Below, in pieces: positions 41,619 through 52,700 of a stretch of 64,000 bases of DNA. Made by a program: the position numbers and the translations under genes. The notes beneath the pieces were generated by a model, which was not told the DNA's origin, made no database searches, and worked only from the letters and a program-made list of their open reading frames with translations. Source of the stretch: Phycisphaerales bacterium (lineage in GTDB: Bacteria; Planctomycetota; Phycisphaerae; Phycisphaerales; UBA1924); contig JAJDDC010000102.1 in the NCBI GenBank assembly GCA_029260515.1, positions 124,001 through 188,000 of the forward strand, read 5' to 3'. The number at the start of each line of letters is the position of its first letter. Positions within the stretch are counted from its first letter, which is position 1.

Positions 41619-42917
41619 ATGAACACCAACACCAAGAAGAGCCTGATGGCGATCCCGCTCGTCTCGCTCGCGACGCCGGTCCTCGGCGCCGTGAGCATTG
41701 ATTCGTCCATGAACCTCGCCACCCCCTCGCGTCCGGCGGGCATCGCGTCGGCCGATTTCAACGGGGACGGTATCGCCGATCTGGCGATCGCGACCGATCT
41801 GGTCGACAAGGTCGACGTCTTCCTCGGCACGGGCGGGGGCGCCTTCGGGCCCTCGACGCCGATCTTCACCGGCGCCAACACGGGCCCCGATACACTGCGG
41901 GCAGTTGATATCGATGGCGATGGCGACACCGACCTGGCCGTCGTTCTCAACAACATCAACACCCTGCGGATCTACACCAACACGGGCGGCGTGTTCAGCG
42001 CCGGGCAGAGCGTCGCCCTGGGCGCCGAGGCCCGGTCCCTGATCAGCGCCGATTTCGACGGCAACGGCTCGCCCGACTTTGCCACTGCGAATCGCGACTC
42101 GAACTCGCTGTCGGTCGTGCTGAACACGGGCGGCGTGCTCGGGGCGGCCTCGTCCGTCGCCGTCGGCGGCGAGCCCCGCGGCGTGGGCGCCGGCGACTTC
42201 AACTCCGACGGGATCATGGACCTGGCCGCCAGCGACCGGGATTCCCGCACTGTCAAGGTCTTCGCGGGCAACGGCGTGGGCGCCTTCGTTCTGTCGGCGA
42301 CGCTTCCGACCAACCCGCTCGTCCGGCCCGACGGCGTCATCGCCGTGGACATCGACGGCGACGGGGACGACGACCTGGCGTCCAGCGTCTCCGACGACGT
42401 GTTCAACGCGGTCGCGATCTACACCAACAACGCCGGCGTGCTGTCCGCTCCGGCGTTCGCGTTCGTCAGCGGGCTCAACCCGAGCGAGCTGGCCGCGGCC
42501 GACCTGGACGCCGACGGCGACGAGGACATCGTGGTGAGCAACAGCGACTCGAACACCGTCTCGGTCATGGAGAACATGGGCGGGATCTACACCGAGAGCG
42601 ACGCCCTGGTCGCCGGGACGCGCCCGGGCGCCCAGGTGCTCACAGACCTCGACGGCAACGGCTCGATCGATCTGGCCGTCACCAACCGCGACAGCGACTC
42701 GACCACGATCTGGTTCACCGAGGGCGCCGGGCCGCTGCCATGCAACAGCGCGGACCTGGCCGAGCCGTTCGGCACACTCGACTTCTCCGACGTCACGGCG
42801 TTCCTCGTCGCGTTCAGCGCCATGGACCCGTCGGCGGACCTGGCCGCCCCGATCGGGCAGTTCGACTTCTCCGACGTCGTCGCCTTCCTGGGCTCGTTCG
42901 GCGCCGGCTGCCCGTAA
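41619..42917 (+). CDS. Secreted FG-GAP/VCBS-repeat protein with GC-type dockerin
   Basis: The 432-residue protein has a signal peptide (cut near residue 24) and about seven FG-GAP/VCBS beta-propeller blades with Ca-type loops such as DFNGDGIADLAIA and DIDGDGDTDLAVV. The C-terminal 58 residues (42741-42914) are the paired dockerin-like module ending GAGCP. GGAG lies eight bases before the ATG. It is the first of eight dockerin proteins in a row and is divergent from the ECF sigma gene. It is likely a surface or matrix binding protein. Confidence 0.88.
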   Translation: MNTNTKKSLMAIPLVSLATPVLGAVSIDSSMNLATPSRPAGIASADFNGDGIADLAIATDLVDKVDVFLGTGGGAFGPSTPIFTGANTGPDTLRAVDIDGDGDTDLAVVLNNINTLRIYTNTGGVFSAGQSVALGAEARSLISADFDGNGSPDFATANRDSNSLSVVLNTGGVLGAASSVAVGGEPRGVGAGDFNSDGIMDLAASDRDSRTVKVFAGNGVGAFVLSATLPTNPLVRPDGVIAVDIDGDGDDDLASSVSDDVFNAVAIYTNNAGVLSAPAFAFVSGLNPSELAAADLDADGDEDIVVSNSDSNTVSVMENMGGIYTESDALVAGTRPGAQVLTDLDGNGSIDLAVTNRDSDSTTIWFTEGAGPLPCNSADLAEPFGTLDFSDVTAFLVAFSAMDPSADLAAPIGQFDFSDVVAFLGSFGAGCP

Positions 42918-42925
42918 CCCCCTCC

Positions 42926-42941
42926 TTCGCCGAGAGGCGAA
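42926..42941 (+). terminator. Hairpin with GNRA-type loop after the first dockerin gene
   Basis: TTCGCC and GGCGAA pair around a GAGA loop, nine bases past the stop. No T run follows, so termination is uncertain. The remaining gap to 43199 (about 260 bases) holds no gene and probably contains the promoter of the following seven-gene run. Confidence 0.3.
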
Positions 42942-43199
42942 TCCCCTCCCCCCTGTGGTCCGCGCCCACTCTCGGCGCGGGCCGCCTTCCCGGCATCCAC
43001 GACGCCGTCGGCGAGCATACGGAACGCCGCGCGTCGTCCTGGGCAGGGACGCCGCGGCTCGCACGCGGATGAACGTATTTTCACGCAAGGATGCGCCGAA
43101 TCCCGGGGCGTGTGTATCTGCTGCCCTCTGGATCCCTCCTGCTCGGCGGCACAAGCCGCCCCCGCCCCCAACGGCACACGCACGACGAGAGGACCCGAA

Positions 43200-45422
43200 A
43201 TGACCACAACACGAACGATGAGCCAGGCCATGATCCTCGCCGGCGCGTGCGCCGTCGGCGCCGCCCACGCCCAGGACGTCTCGTGGGAGCTCATCCGCCC
43301 GAGCATGGTCGGCGTCCCGGGCGACTACACCCAGAGCATCTTCATCGACGACGACGACTCCCCCTGGATCGCAGGGTACATCCCCTTCTGGGAGGAAGGC
43401 GGCGTCGGGCACTTCGACGGGACAAACTGGCGCACACTCAACAATGTGGACTGTCCCGAGATCGGGCAGCAGATCGGCGCCCCACGATTTAACGACATCG
43501 TCAAGACCGACGACGGCATCATGTGGATCGGCTCGGGGCGCGGCCTGCTCCGCTTCGATCCCAGCGAGGAGCCCTGGTGCGTCACCCGCTACACACCATC
43601 CAACTCCGGCATCGCGGGCGCCGATGTCAGCAACATCGACATCGCGCCCGATGGCACCCTCTGGATGGCATGCTCCACCTGGGGTGGGGGCACGCAGGGC
43701 GGCCTGTCCCACTACGACCCTTCCACCGATACGTGGGAGAGCTGGGACACATCCAACGGCCTGCCCTGGTGGGCCGGATGGGACTGGGTCGATTACGTTG
43801 CGGCGCAGCCCGACGCGTCCGGCGGGTACACCGTCTGGTTCGGGTCGCGCGAGATGGGCCTGACGACTTTCAAGGACGGCCTGTTCGTCTGGTACGGCAG
43901 CCCGACGCCCCCAAATGTCGATCCGCTGCCCTACGGCACCCTCGGCAAGGACCCGGTCGCCGACAACGGCGACATGCTCGTGTCCACCGAGGACGGCATC
44001 GCCATCCGCCACCCGGACGGCACGCACACAATGATCGGATCACCACCCGCAGGCCTCACGAGCGAGGTCGCCATCGTCGAGCAGGTCGCCAGTGGGCGCG
44101 TCCTGCTTGGCACGTACTACGCCGACATGTTCCTCTGGGAGGAGGGCACTTGGACGTACCTCGGTGACTGGGGCTCGGGCAACCACACATACACACTCGC
44201 ACAGGATTCCACCGGCGCGTTCTGGTCCGGGGGCATCGGCGGCGCGTCGAAGTTCGAGAACGGCGCTTGGCAGCGTGTCCGCCTCACCAACACCGGCATG
44301 ATCGGGTACTTTCCCGACGCGGTCGCGATCTCGCCGGTAAACGGTGACGCCGCGATGAGCGGCAACGCCGGCCCGGGCGTCGGTGGCTTCGACATCCTTC
44401 ACCGCGACGACACGTGGACCAACGCCAACGGCGCGACCTACGGCATGGGCCTGCCCTGGCCCTACCCCACCGACAACACCTCCGCCCTCGCCTACCGCCC
44501 CAATGGCAACCTCCTGTTCGCCCCGACCAACAACGGCCTCAAGGAGCTGACAGAAGAGGGCGACTACATCGAGCACGTGGCCAACGGCTGGCCCATCAAG
44601 CACATCGGCGTCTCGGGCAGCGGGCGAGCCTGGGCCGCGACCGGCGCCGGGACCGTGTTCCACGAGATGGCCAACGGGTCGTGGGAGCAGTTCGGCACGG
44701 GCGACGGCGTCCCCATTGGCGGCATCTCAGACATTGTCGCGGACCCAAACGACCCCGACGCGGTCTTCATCGGATCAGCGTTCGGCATCGTCAGGACCAA
44801 CGGCGTCACCTGGGAGCTCACGCCCCGCGAGGCCGTCGGGCTCAACCTCGACACGCTCGGGTACCACATCTGGGCCTTCGATGTCGCCCCCGACGGCACG
44901 TTCTGGATCGCCTCGGGCATCGGGCTCTTCCACTACGACCCCGCGACGGGCTTCTACGACACCTACGACCTGACCAACTCCGCCCTGCCCTCGGACGACA
45001 TCCACTACGTCGAGGTCGCGCCCGATGGCTCGGTCTGGATCTCGATGTTCGACGGCACGTTCCCCTACCCGGGCGGCATCGCCCAGCTCAAGGACGGGCA
45101 GTGGCGCGTCTGGAGTCAGGGCTCGAGCCCGCTGCCTCACAACCAGCACTGGGATCTGGAGAGCCACCCCGTCCCCGGCGGGTACGAGATCTGGATCGCC
45201 ACCGCGAGCGAGGCGGTCGCCGTCATCACGGTCGAGACCGCCAACGCCTGCCCGGCGGATCTCGCCGAGCCGTTCGGCCAGCTCGACTTCTCCGACGTCG
45301 TCGCGTTCCTGACGGCGTTCGCCAACTCGGCCCCGGCGGCCGACCTCGCAGAACCCATCGGACAGTTCGACTTCAGCGACGTGGTTGCCTTCCTCGCGGC
45401 GTTCGCCGCCGGCTGCCCGTGA
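43200..45422 (+). CDS. Secreted Reg_prop-like beta-propeller with GC-type dockerin
   Basis: The 740-residue protein has a signal peptide ending AHA and many propeller blades of the two-component-regulator-propeller type (DGIMWIGSGRGLLRFDP, APDGTLWMACSTWG). There is no membrane or kinase part, so it is an extracellular propeller rather than a sensor kinase. The last 57 residues (45249-45419) are the paired dockerin module. GAGAGGA lies upstream of the ATG at 43200. Seven genes from here to 57505 are separated by only 36-88 bases, consistent with one operon. Confidence 0.87.
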   Translation: MTTTRTMSQAMILAGACAVGAAHAQDVSWELIRPSMVGVPGDYTQSIFIDDDDSPWIAGYIPFWEEGGVGHFDGTNWRTLNNVDCPEIGQQIGAPRFNDIVKTDDGIMWIGSGRGLLRFDPSEEPWCVTRYTPSNSGIAGADVSNIDIAPDGTLWMACSTWGGGTQGGLSHYDPSTDTWESWDTSNGLPWWAGWDWVDYVAAQPDASGGYTVWFGSREMGLTTFKDGLFVWYGSPTPPNVDPLPYGTLGKDPVADNGDMLVSTEDGIAIRHPDGTHTMIGSPPAGLTSEVAIVEQVASGRVLLGTYYADMFLWEEGTWTYLGDWGSGNHTYTLAQDSTGAFWSGGIGGASKFENGAWQRVRLTNTGMIGYFPDAVAISPVNGDAAMSGNAGPGVGGFDILHRDDTWTNANGATYGMGLPWPYPTDNTSALAYRPNGNLLFAPTNNGLKELTEEGDYIEHVANGWPIKHIGVSGSGRAWAATGAGTVFHEMANGSWEQFGTGDGVPIGGISDIVADPNDPDAVFIGSAFGIVRTNGVTWELTPREAVGLNLDTLGYHIWAFDVAPDGTFWIASGIGLFHYDPATGFYDTYDLTNSALPSDDIHYVEVAPDGSVWISMFDGTFPYPGGIAQLKDGQWRVWSQGSSPLPHNQHWDLESHPVPGGYEIWIATASEAVAVITVETANACPADLAEPFGQLDFSDVVAFLTAFANSAPAADLAEPIGQFDFSDVVAFLAAFAAGCP

Positions 45423-45460
45423 CACGACACGAAGACACGCACTTGAAAGGAAGGCGCCTC

Positions 45461-47239
45461 ATGCATTCCTCACTCACGCTCATGATCGCCGCCCTCGCGG
45501 CGCCCGCGGCCGCCCAGACCATTACCGTCACCACAACCGCCAACGACGTGGACATCCCGGCCTCGGCGACGATCGCCGACCTGCCGGGCCCCGACGGGCT
45601 GGTCTCGTTCCGCGAGGCCCTCCGCGTCTCGGACAACGTGCCGGGGCGCCAGACCATCGCCTTCGAGATCCCCGAGGGCGAGTGGTACCTGCCCAACATC
45701 TTCCCCGGCCTGGTCATCCTCCAGGGCACGACGATGAGCGCGAGCCAGCCGGTGGTGATCGACGGCACGACCCAGACCGCGTTCACGGGCGACACGAACC
45801 CGGACGGGCACGAGCTGCTCCTCCCGCTCCAGACCTACCTGAACGGGGGCGACACGATCGTCACCGGCGTGCATGCCAGCCGCGTCGAGATGGGCGGCGC
45901 CGACAACGAGGTCTATGGCAACACCGGCGGCATGGACATCCGCTTCGTCCTCGCGACCGACAGCGTCGCCCACGACAACGAGGCCGACAACATCAACATC
46001 ACATACTCAAGCGACTGCCGTATCGTCCGCAACGTGACCGAACGCGTCCGGGTGACCGGGCTCGGCACGATCTCTCCCGCGACCGGCAACGTCATCGGCG
46101 GGCCCGACCCGGCCGACCGAAACTACATCACCGGATTCGGCAACTACGGCGAGCACGGTTCGCCAGCCGGCGACTGCATCGAGCTCTACTACACCGACGA
46201 CACGCTCATCCAGAACAACTACATCGGCACGACACCCGACGGCATGCAGATCTCCAACCGCGCCTGCACCACCGGCATCGCGGTCTGGAACGACAACCAC
46301 AACCTCCAGATCCTCGACAACCTGATTGCCGTCGATGCCACCAACGCCTTCGGCGGGGGCGACTACGGCGTGGACATCTACCTCGACCTCTACGAGGGCG
46401 GCTCGGGCATCGTCATCCAGGGCAACACCATGGGCCTCAACGCCCTCGGCGAGCCAATCCTCGGCGGCAAGCAGGGCGTCTGGCTCAGCGCGCTCGCCTT
46501 CGAGGAAGGAGGCCAGATCACCATCGGGGGACAGAACCCGGGCGAGGGCAACGTCATCGCCGGGCACGACTCGGCGGGTGTCCTCATGATGTACCCCCCG
46601 GGCGTCCCGGCCAGCGCCCACGTCCGCGTCTCGGGCAACTCGATCTACGACAACGCCGAGATCGGCATCGACCTCATGCCCAACACCTGGGACTTCGGTT
46701 CCACGCCCAACGACTTCATGGACGCCGACCTCGGCGCCAACGGCCTCCAGAACTTCCCGACGATCGCGACCGCCGAGTGGAACGGTTCGTCCACCATGGT
46801 CACCGGCTCGGTCCAGAGTCTGGCGAACCAGGAGTTCGTCGTCGAGTTCTTCTCCAGCCCCGCCTGCGACCCCTCCGGGTTCGGCCAGGGCCAGCTCTAT
46901 CTCGGCTCAGAGACGGTCTTCACCAACACCTCTGGCGACGCGCAGTTCGCCATCTCGCTGCCCAGCCCCTCCACCGCCGGCTCGGTCGTCACCGCGACCG
47001 CGACGCGCTCGGCGACGGGTGACACCAGCGAGTTCTCCGCGTGCGTCGAGGTCGTTGACGCCTCGTGCCCGGCCGACCTCGCCGAGCCGTTCGGCCAGCT
47101 CGACTTCTCCGACGTCGTCGCGTTCCTGACCATGTTCTCCGCGGCAGACGCAACCGTGGACATGGCCGAGCCCTTCGGCCAGTTCGACTTCTCCGACGTG
47201 ATCGCCTTCCTGGGCGCCTTCGCCGACGGCTGCCCGTGA
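45461..47239 (+). CDS. Secreted CSLREA/parallel beta-helix protein with GC-type dockerin
   Basis: The 592-residue protein has a signal peptide, a CSLREA-type N-terminal domain (TTTANDVDIPAS ... GLVSFREALRVSDN), and a right-handed parallel beta-helix with turns such as NNYIGTTPDG and GNSIYDNAEIGIDL. The last 57 residues (47066-47236) are the dockerin module. Such beta-helices often bind or cut polysaccharides, but no lyase residues are identified. It is a clear paralogue of the product of 53015-54880. AAGGAAGG precedes the ATG at 45461. Confidence 0.86.
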   Translation: MHSSLTLMIAALAAPAAAQTITVTTTANDVDIPASATIADLPGPDGLVSFREALRVSDNVPGRQTIAFEIPEGEWYLPNIFPGLVILQGTTMSASQPVVIDGTTQTAFTGDTNPDGHELLLPLQTYLNGGDTIVTGVHASRVEMGGADNEVYGNTGGMDIRFVLATDSVAHDNEADNINITYSSDCRIVRNVTERVRVTGLGTISPATGNVIGGPDPADRNYITGFGNYGEHGSPAGDCIELYYTDDTLIQNNYIGTTPDGMQISNRACTTGIAVWNDNHNLQILDNLIAVDATNAFGGGDYGVDIYLDLYEGGSGIVIQGNTMGLNALGEPILGGKQGVWLSALAFEEGGQITIGGQNPGEGNVIAGHDSAGVLMMYPPGVPASAHVRVSGNSIYDNAEIGIDLMPNTWDFGSTPNDFMDADLGANGLQNFPTIATAEWNGSSTMVTGSVQSLANQEFVVEFFSSPACDPSGFGQGQLYLGSETVFTNTSGDAQFAISLPSPSTAGSVVTATATRSATGDTSEFSACVEVVDASCPADLAEPFGQLDFSDVVAFLTMFSAADATVDMAEPFGQFDFSDVIAFLGAFADGCP

Positions 47240-47303
47240 TCCGACAGCAATCCAAGCAAACGCTGATACCGCGCCGCAGGCGCGAGAATGCACGAGTGAA
47301 CAC

Positions 47304-48644
47304 ATGACACGCAAGACGCTCACCGCCGCCACGCTCCTCACGCTCGCCACTGCCGCCACGCCCGCGGTCTCGGGCGGGGACCGCGTCCTCTGGCGCTTCG
47401 ACATGGCCAGCACCATCTCGGGCAGCGACATCAGCGTGGGCCCCGACGGCACGATCTACGCCGGCGACATCCTCAACCTCTACGCCCTGAACCCCGACGG
47501 CTCCCTCAAGTGGACCCGATCGGGAACCGGCATCGGCGGGAGCAAGCCCGTTGACTTCCTGGCCGACGGCGGCGTCGTCACCGGCATCGGCCACACCATC
47601 TCCGTCCTCGAGCCCCAGGACGGCTCCACACGCTGGACCTTCTCCTACGACGGTAATGTGCTCCAACAGAAGATCGAGGTCGGACCGAGCGTCGGACCCG
47701 ACGGCAACGTCTACGCCGTCACCGGCACGGATGGTCAGTTTGGGCTCGGCGCGTTCTCCTTGACACCAGAAGGGGTCCTCCGCTGGAACGACCTCGGCGA
47801 CCCGCCGCTCGCCCCCATCAACGCCAGCACCGGCGGGCCCGTCCACTTCACGTCCGACCGCCTCATCTTCCCCTTCGACATCGTCGGCTCCGGCTCCAAC
47901 CTCGTCTACGGCTACGACCTCGAAGGCAATCAGACCCTGTTCGTTGACTTCACCTGCGTCGGCCCGGTCCGCACCGACCCCCTCGGCCGCGTGCTCATCG
48001 CCAGCGCCTGCGGCGTCGAGGCGCTCCAGCAGGACGGGAACCAGAGCTTCTGGACCGTCGATCTCGGGCCGGTGAACCTACCCCCGGTCGTCGGCGCCGA
48101 TTCCACCGTCTACACCGGGAGCTGGGGTCACGAGCCCACCGCGATCAACCCCGACGGGTCGATCCGATGGACCTCCTCGACCGCCGACGACGCGATCCGC
48201 ATGCTCGCCGCCCGCCAGGACGTCGGGCGACTTATCTTCGCGAGCGGTAATTTCGGGGAGCCGAACGCCATCAATGGCGTCGCGACCGATGACGGATTGC
48301 TCGTATGGACCGTTCCATTGAGGTTCGTCGAAGGGCACAGCGAGCTCATCTGGAGCGACCGCGCCGCCACCTCGCAGGACGGCTCCGTCGTCTACTTTAC
48401 GACACGGTTCACCAGCAACGGTGTGCCTGCGGCGCTCTGGGCCGTTGCGGTCGGTGACCCGCCCGCGGGGTGTCCCGCGGACCTCGCAGAGCCGTTCGGC
48501 CAGCTCGACTTTTCCGACGTCGTCTCGTTCCTCACCGCGTTCGGCACAATGGACCCGGCCGCCGACTTTGCCGAGCCCATCGGCCAGTTCGACTTCTCCG
48601 ACGTCACCGCGTTCCTGATCGCTTTCGGCGCCGGCTGCCCGTAA
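47304..48644 (+). CDS. Secreted PQQ-like beta-propeller with GC-type dockerin
   Basis: The 446-residue protein has a signal peptide and PQQ-binding-like blades (VGPDGTIYAGDILNLYALNPDGSLKW, in repeated form). No cofactor-binding residues of true quinoproteins are seen, so a binding rather than dehydrogenase role is likely. The last 57 residues (48471-48641) are the dockerin module. It starts 64 bases after the previous gene. Confidence 0.85.
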   Translation: MTRKTLTAATLLTLATAATPAVSGGDRVLWRFDMASTISGSDISVGPDGTIYAGDILNLYALNPDGSLKWTRSGTGIGGSKPVDFLADGGVVTGIGHTISVLEPQDGSTRWTFSYDGNVLQQKIEVGPSVGPDGNVYAVTGTDGQFGLGAFSLTPEGVLRWNDLGDPPLAPINASTGGPVHFTSDRLIFPFDIVGSGSNLVYGYDLEGNQTLFVDFTCVGPVRTDPLGRVLIASACGVEALQQDGNQSFWTVDLGPVNLPPVVGADSTVYTGSWGHEPTAINPDGSIRWTSSTADDAIRMLAARQDVGRLIFASGNFGEPNAINGVATDDGLLVWTVPLRFVEGHSELIWSDRAATSQDGSVVYFTTRFTSNGVPAALWAVAVGDPPAGCPADLAEPFGQLDFSDVVSFLTAFGTMDPAADFAEPIGQFDFSDVTAFLIAFGAGCP

Positions 48645-48699
48645 CGCAGCCCACATCCAACCCCGCACACGCTCTCGCAATCACCAAGGGACTACGAAA

Positions 48700-49695
48700 A
48701 TGCGAACCCACATCGTCCTCCTCGCCGCCCTCACGAGCCTGGCTACACCGGTCCTCGCCGGCGACCCCGAACTGCCCCCGTTCGATTTCTCTGACGAGTT
48801 CTACCTGGCCAACGGCATCAACCCCGACGCCATCATCGGTCGCGTGGACGGCACGCCCCCCGGCTCGGTGATCGATGACCGGAACAACGGGGCACTGTTC
48901 AACAACGTTCGCGTGCTCGAGGCGATCGCCGCGTACGACCACTCGGGGCATGTGATCTTCTTCTACGTCCCGGGCATTTTCTTCGCAGACGCGTTCACGC
49001 CTGATAGCGCGGGCCAGGAGGCCCGCCAGGTCGCCGACGAATACAAGGTGTACGAGTTCCCGCGGGCGGACAACCCGCTTGGCGCGGTCTTCCCGAAGCG
49101 TCAGGATCTGATCGCCGACCTCTCGGGTGGGTACTTCAGCAACGACCCGCTGGGGCTCTGGCAGATCAACCTGGTCAAGTACACCGACGCGGCGTTCAAC
49201 ACCCAGGAGGGACGTGACGAGCTCGCGGACCTGGCCGAGGATAACGGCCTCGACCTCGACGGCACCCCGATCATCCGCACCAAGAGTGAGGTCGAGCGCC
49301 TGCTGGACCGCGGGCTGGCGACCATCTTCACCCCCCCGGTTGACGGATCGCAGGGGCTCCGCTGGTTCATCTGCCCGGTGGTCGAAGACCCGCGTGACGG
49401 CGCCATCACGCCCGATGCCCATCTTCTCGTGACCGAGGGCATCGCCGCGGCCCGAGAGTTTGAGGACGCCTTCGCGTGCCTTCGCTTCACGGGCGATTGG
49501 TGCGGCGACTCACCCCCCTGTTCCGACGCCGACATGGCCGAACCGCTCGGCACGCTCGACTTCTCTGACATCGCGGCATTCCTTTCGGCCTTCAGTTCAG
49601 GGTTCCTCGCCTCCGACCTCGCGGATCCGGAGGAAGTCCTCAACTTCACCGATGTCGTCACGTTTCTCACAGAGTTCGCCGCCGGCTGCCCGTAG
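48700..49695 (+). CDS. Secreted protein of unknown fold with diverged GC-type dockerin
   Basis: The 331-residue protein has a signal peptide (cut near residue 20) and a mixed alpha/beta body that I do not recognise. The C-terminal 58 residues (49519-49692) are a diverged dockerin module: first repeat LDFSDIAAFLSAF, second LNFTDVVTFLTEF, ending AAGCP. It has two cysteines near the module (GDWCGDSPPC). AAGGGA precedes the ATG. It is the shortest member of the array. Confidence 0.82.
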   Translation: MRTHIVLLAALTSLATPVLAGDPELPPFDFSDEFYLANGINPDAIIGRVDGTPPGSVIDDRNNGALFNNVRVLEAIAAYDHSGHVIFFYVPGIFFADAFTPDSAGQEARQVADEYKVYEFPRADNPLGAVFPKRQDLIADLSGGYFSNDPLGLWQINLVKYTDAAFNTQEGRDELADLAEDNGLDLDGTPIIRTKSEVERLLDRGLATIFTPPVDGSQGLRWFICPVVEDPRDGAITPDAHLLVTEGIAAAREFEDAFACLRFTGDWCGDSPPCSDADMAEPLGTLDFSDIAAFLSAFSSGFLASDLADPEEVLNFTDVVTFLTEFAAGCP

Positions 49696-49783
49696 CCAGG
49701 GCCGGTGTATCTGCACGCCCCGGACGACCTCCTGCGACGGAGTCGGGCCCAGTTCCGTCCCCGGTTGACAAGGACCAAGCGTT

Positions 49784-52700
49784 ATGAATCGCCGCACCCG
49801 AACGACAATCGCCGCCGCCCTCGCGATCCCCGCGATGTCCGCCGGCGCCCTCGCCCAGGCCGACTTCGCCGAAAGCTTCGAGAACAACGGCGCCGATCAG
49901 GGCGCCGGCCCGGTGAACCTCGTCAGCCAGGGCTGGATCTTCCGCAACCAGTGCGACCCGGTGAACAGCTCCGCCTGGTTCGACGGCAACGGATTCGGGG
50001 GCGAGCCGTTCGACGGCGACGGCTACCTCGCCGCCGACGGCCTCGCCACCGATATGTTCGGCGGCGACTACAGCGTCTGGGCCATCCTCCCGGAGATCCC
50101 CGATCAGGTCGCGGGCGACGAGTTCTCGCTCTGGGTCTACGGCGGGGGCTCGGCGACCTACAGCACCTTCTTCGAGGTCCGCTACGCACCCAGCGGATCC
50201 GGGACCGGCTCCGGTCCCGACGACGTGGGCGACTTTACCGAGGTTCTGTACGCGGCGGAGATGCCCATCGCCACAGTCGGCTACCAACGGGTCAGCGCCG
50301 AGGTCCCGGGGTCCGGACGCCTCGCCTTCCGCTTCCACGCCGACTACCTCATGACCTTCGCGGGCCGCGGCGCCAACATCGCAGTCGACGGGCTCACCGT
50401 CGGGCCCACGCCCGCGGCGCCCTGCGGCGTGCCGATCCCCGACACGGGCGAGAGCGTCGTCTGGAGCGCGACCGAGGGGCCGTACAACGTCTGCCAGAAC
50501 CTGCTCATCCCCGAGGGTGGCGAGGTCCTCATCGAGGCAGGCGCGCAGGTCAACTTCGATCCGGGCACGACGCTCCGCGTCGAGGGCCTGCTGACCGCGG
50601 TCGGCTCCGAGTCCAGCCCCATCCGCTTCACCGGATCCACGAGCATCAACGATGGCCTCGAGGTCGGCGCCGATGGACAACTCGACGTGAGCTTCGGCGA
50701 GGTCGCCGTCCATGTCCACGCCGGCGGCGAGAACGCCGCGGCGATCTTTACCGACACAGACTTCATTGCCGGCGCCAGCATCGCGGGCGTGCCCGACATC
50801 GCCGTCTTCGAACGCTGCGACTTTACAGGCTCCAGCGAGCTGGGCAGCTTCGGCGGCCTCGCGGGCACGATCCGGATCGTGGACTGCGCGTTCAGCGACG
50901 GCGCCGGCGTCCGCGCGACCGGCCTGCTGCACCTCGACAACATCAGCTCCAACGGCTCGGGCATCGTCCTCGCCAGCGAGACCGTCGCCCACCCCGTCCT
51001 GCTCGACAACATCTCCGTCATCGGCGACCAGAACAATCCGGGCATCACCCTCACCGGCCCCAACTTCCTCCTCGGCGACAACGTTTCCCTTTCGGGCAAC
51101 CTCTACCCGATCGCGCTCGAGGGCTCGGGCGCCGGCCTGCTCTGGGGCTCCACCCTCCCCGCCACCGGAAACACCAACAACGAAATTTCCGTCGAGCGTT
51201 TCACGCCCGGGCCCAACCGCGAATGGGCCAACACCGGCCTGCCCTACATCGTCCAGGGCGAGTTCCCCCAGAACTTCGGCGGCTCGCTCCGCGTCGAGCC
51301 CGGCACGAATATCAAGTTCGGCCCAGGCGCGGGCGCCTTCCTGATCGGCTCGGCGAACGTCATCCTCCAGGGCACGCGCGAGCAGCCCATCGTCCTCGAA
51401 TCGATCTTCCCGGGCCCCTCCCGTTGGTTCGGCCTCAAGTGGGTTGACGTCTTCGACGCCAAGGCTCGCCACACAGTTTTCGACGGCGGCGAGATCACCG
51501 TCCAGTCCGACGGCGGCGTCATGGACCTCATCAACTGCACCGTCCAGAACTCCCTCGAGGGAACCGCCTCCGTCACCGGCGGTCTTGTCAACCTCCTCAA
51601 CTCCAAGATCATCGACAACAACGTCGGCATGGTCACCACAACATCCGGCCGCATCGAGGCCGACGGCTCCATCAGCCCCTCCATTTTCGAGAGCAACAGC
51701 GTCGCCATCGACTACAACAACACCAACTCCACCCCCTTCCTCCGCTTCAACTGGTGGGGCGACGCGACCGGCCCGACATCGCCCCTCAACCCGGGCGGCA
51801 CTGGCGACGTCGTGCACGACGTCCACCCCGCCGCGTTCACCCCGTTCCTCGCCGCCCCGCCCGCCCAGGACGACGAGCACCCGATCGTGGACATGGAGCC
51901 CACATACTGGTTCGCCAACACCGACGGCAAGATCATCCTCCGCTGGTCGAGCACCGACGACGACGCCGTCGTCGCGCACCGCGTCGAGTTCGCCGACCAC
52001 GACCTGCCCAGCGAGTTCACAACCGTCGCCAGCCTGCCGGGCGACGCGACGACGTACGAGTTTGACGTCCCCTCGGTCGCGCCCAACAACCTCTACACGC
52101 GCCCGTCCTCGATCCGTATCGTCGCCATCGACTCGGCGGGCCAGGAGTCCTGGGACAAGTCCGTCCTCCGCATCCCGTACCAGGAAGACTGGACCGTCGT
52201 CCCGCAAGAAGTCTCCGACCCGGGCGCCGTCCACCCGCACGACAACATCGACGTCTGCTGGGCGCCCGGTGGAAACGCCTCGGTGTACGTCCTGCTCGAC
52301 GGCATCCGCCTCTCCGACTCCGCAGGCGGCTCCAACACCGGGTGCCTGCCCATCGGCGCCACCCTCCCCTACTCGAGCACCGACACCGCCCGCATCGTCG
52401 TGCTCACGACCTTCGGCGCCGGAGGACGCCTCAACTATTCCTTCTCCGACTACTTCTCCATCCGCCCCGACGTGCGCTTCGGCGACGCGCCACCAGTCAT
52501 AAACACCACGTCGCCAGCCGCGGGCCAGCAGTACACCGGTGGCGGCATCATCCCCGTCCGCTGGACCGCCTCCGACGACGAGGCGCTCCGCTCGTTCACC
52601 ATCCAGGCCAGCTACGACGGCGGCCGCGGCTGGCACTCGGTCGCACGCGACCTCCCCGCCGACGCCCGCGCCTTCGACTGGCGCCTGCCCGCGAGTACAG

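Noticed and set aside
43200-45422. A hybrid two-component sensor, because of the Reg_prop-like propeller
   Set aside because: There is no membrane segment, histidine kinase or receiver part; the protein ends in the dockerin module.
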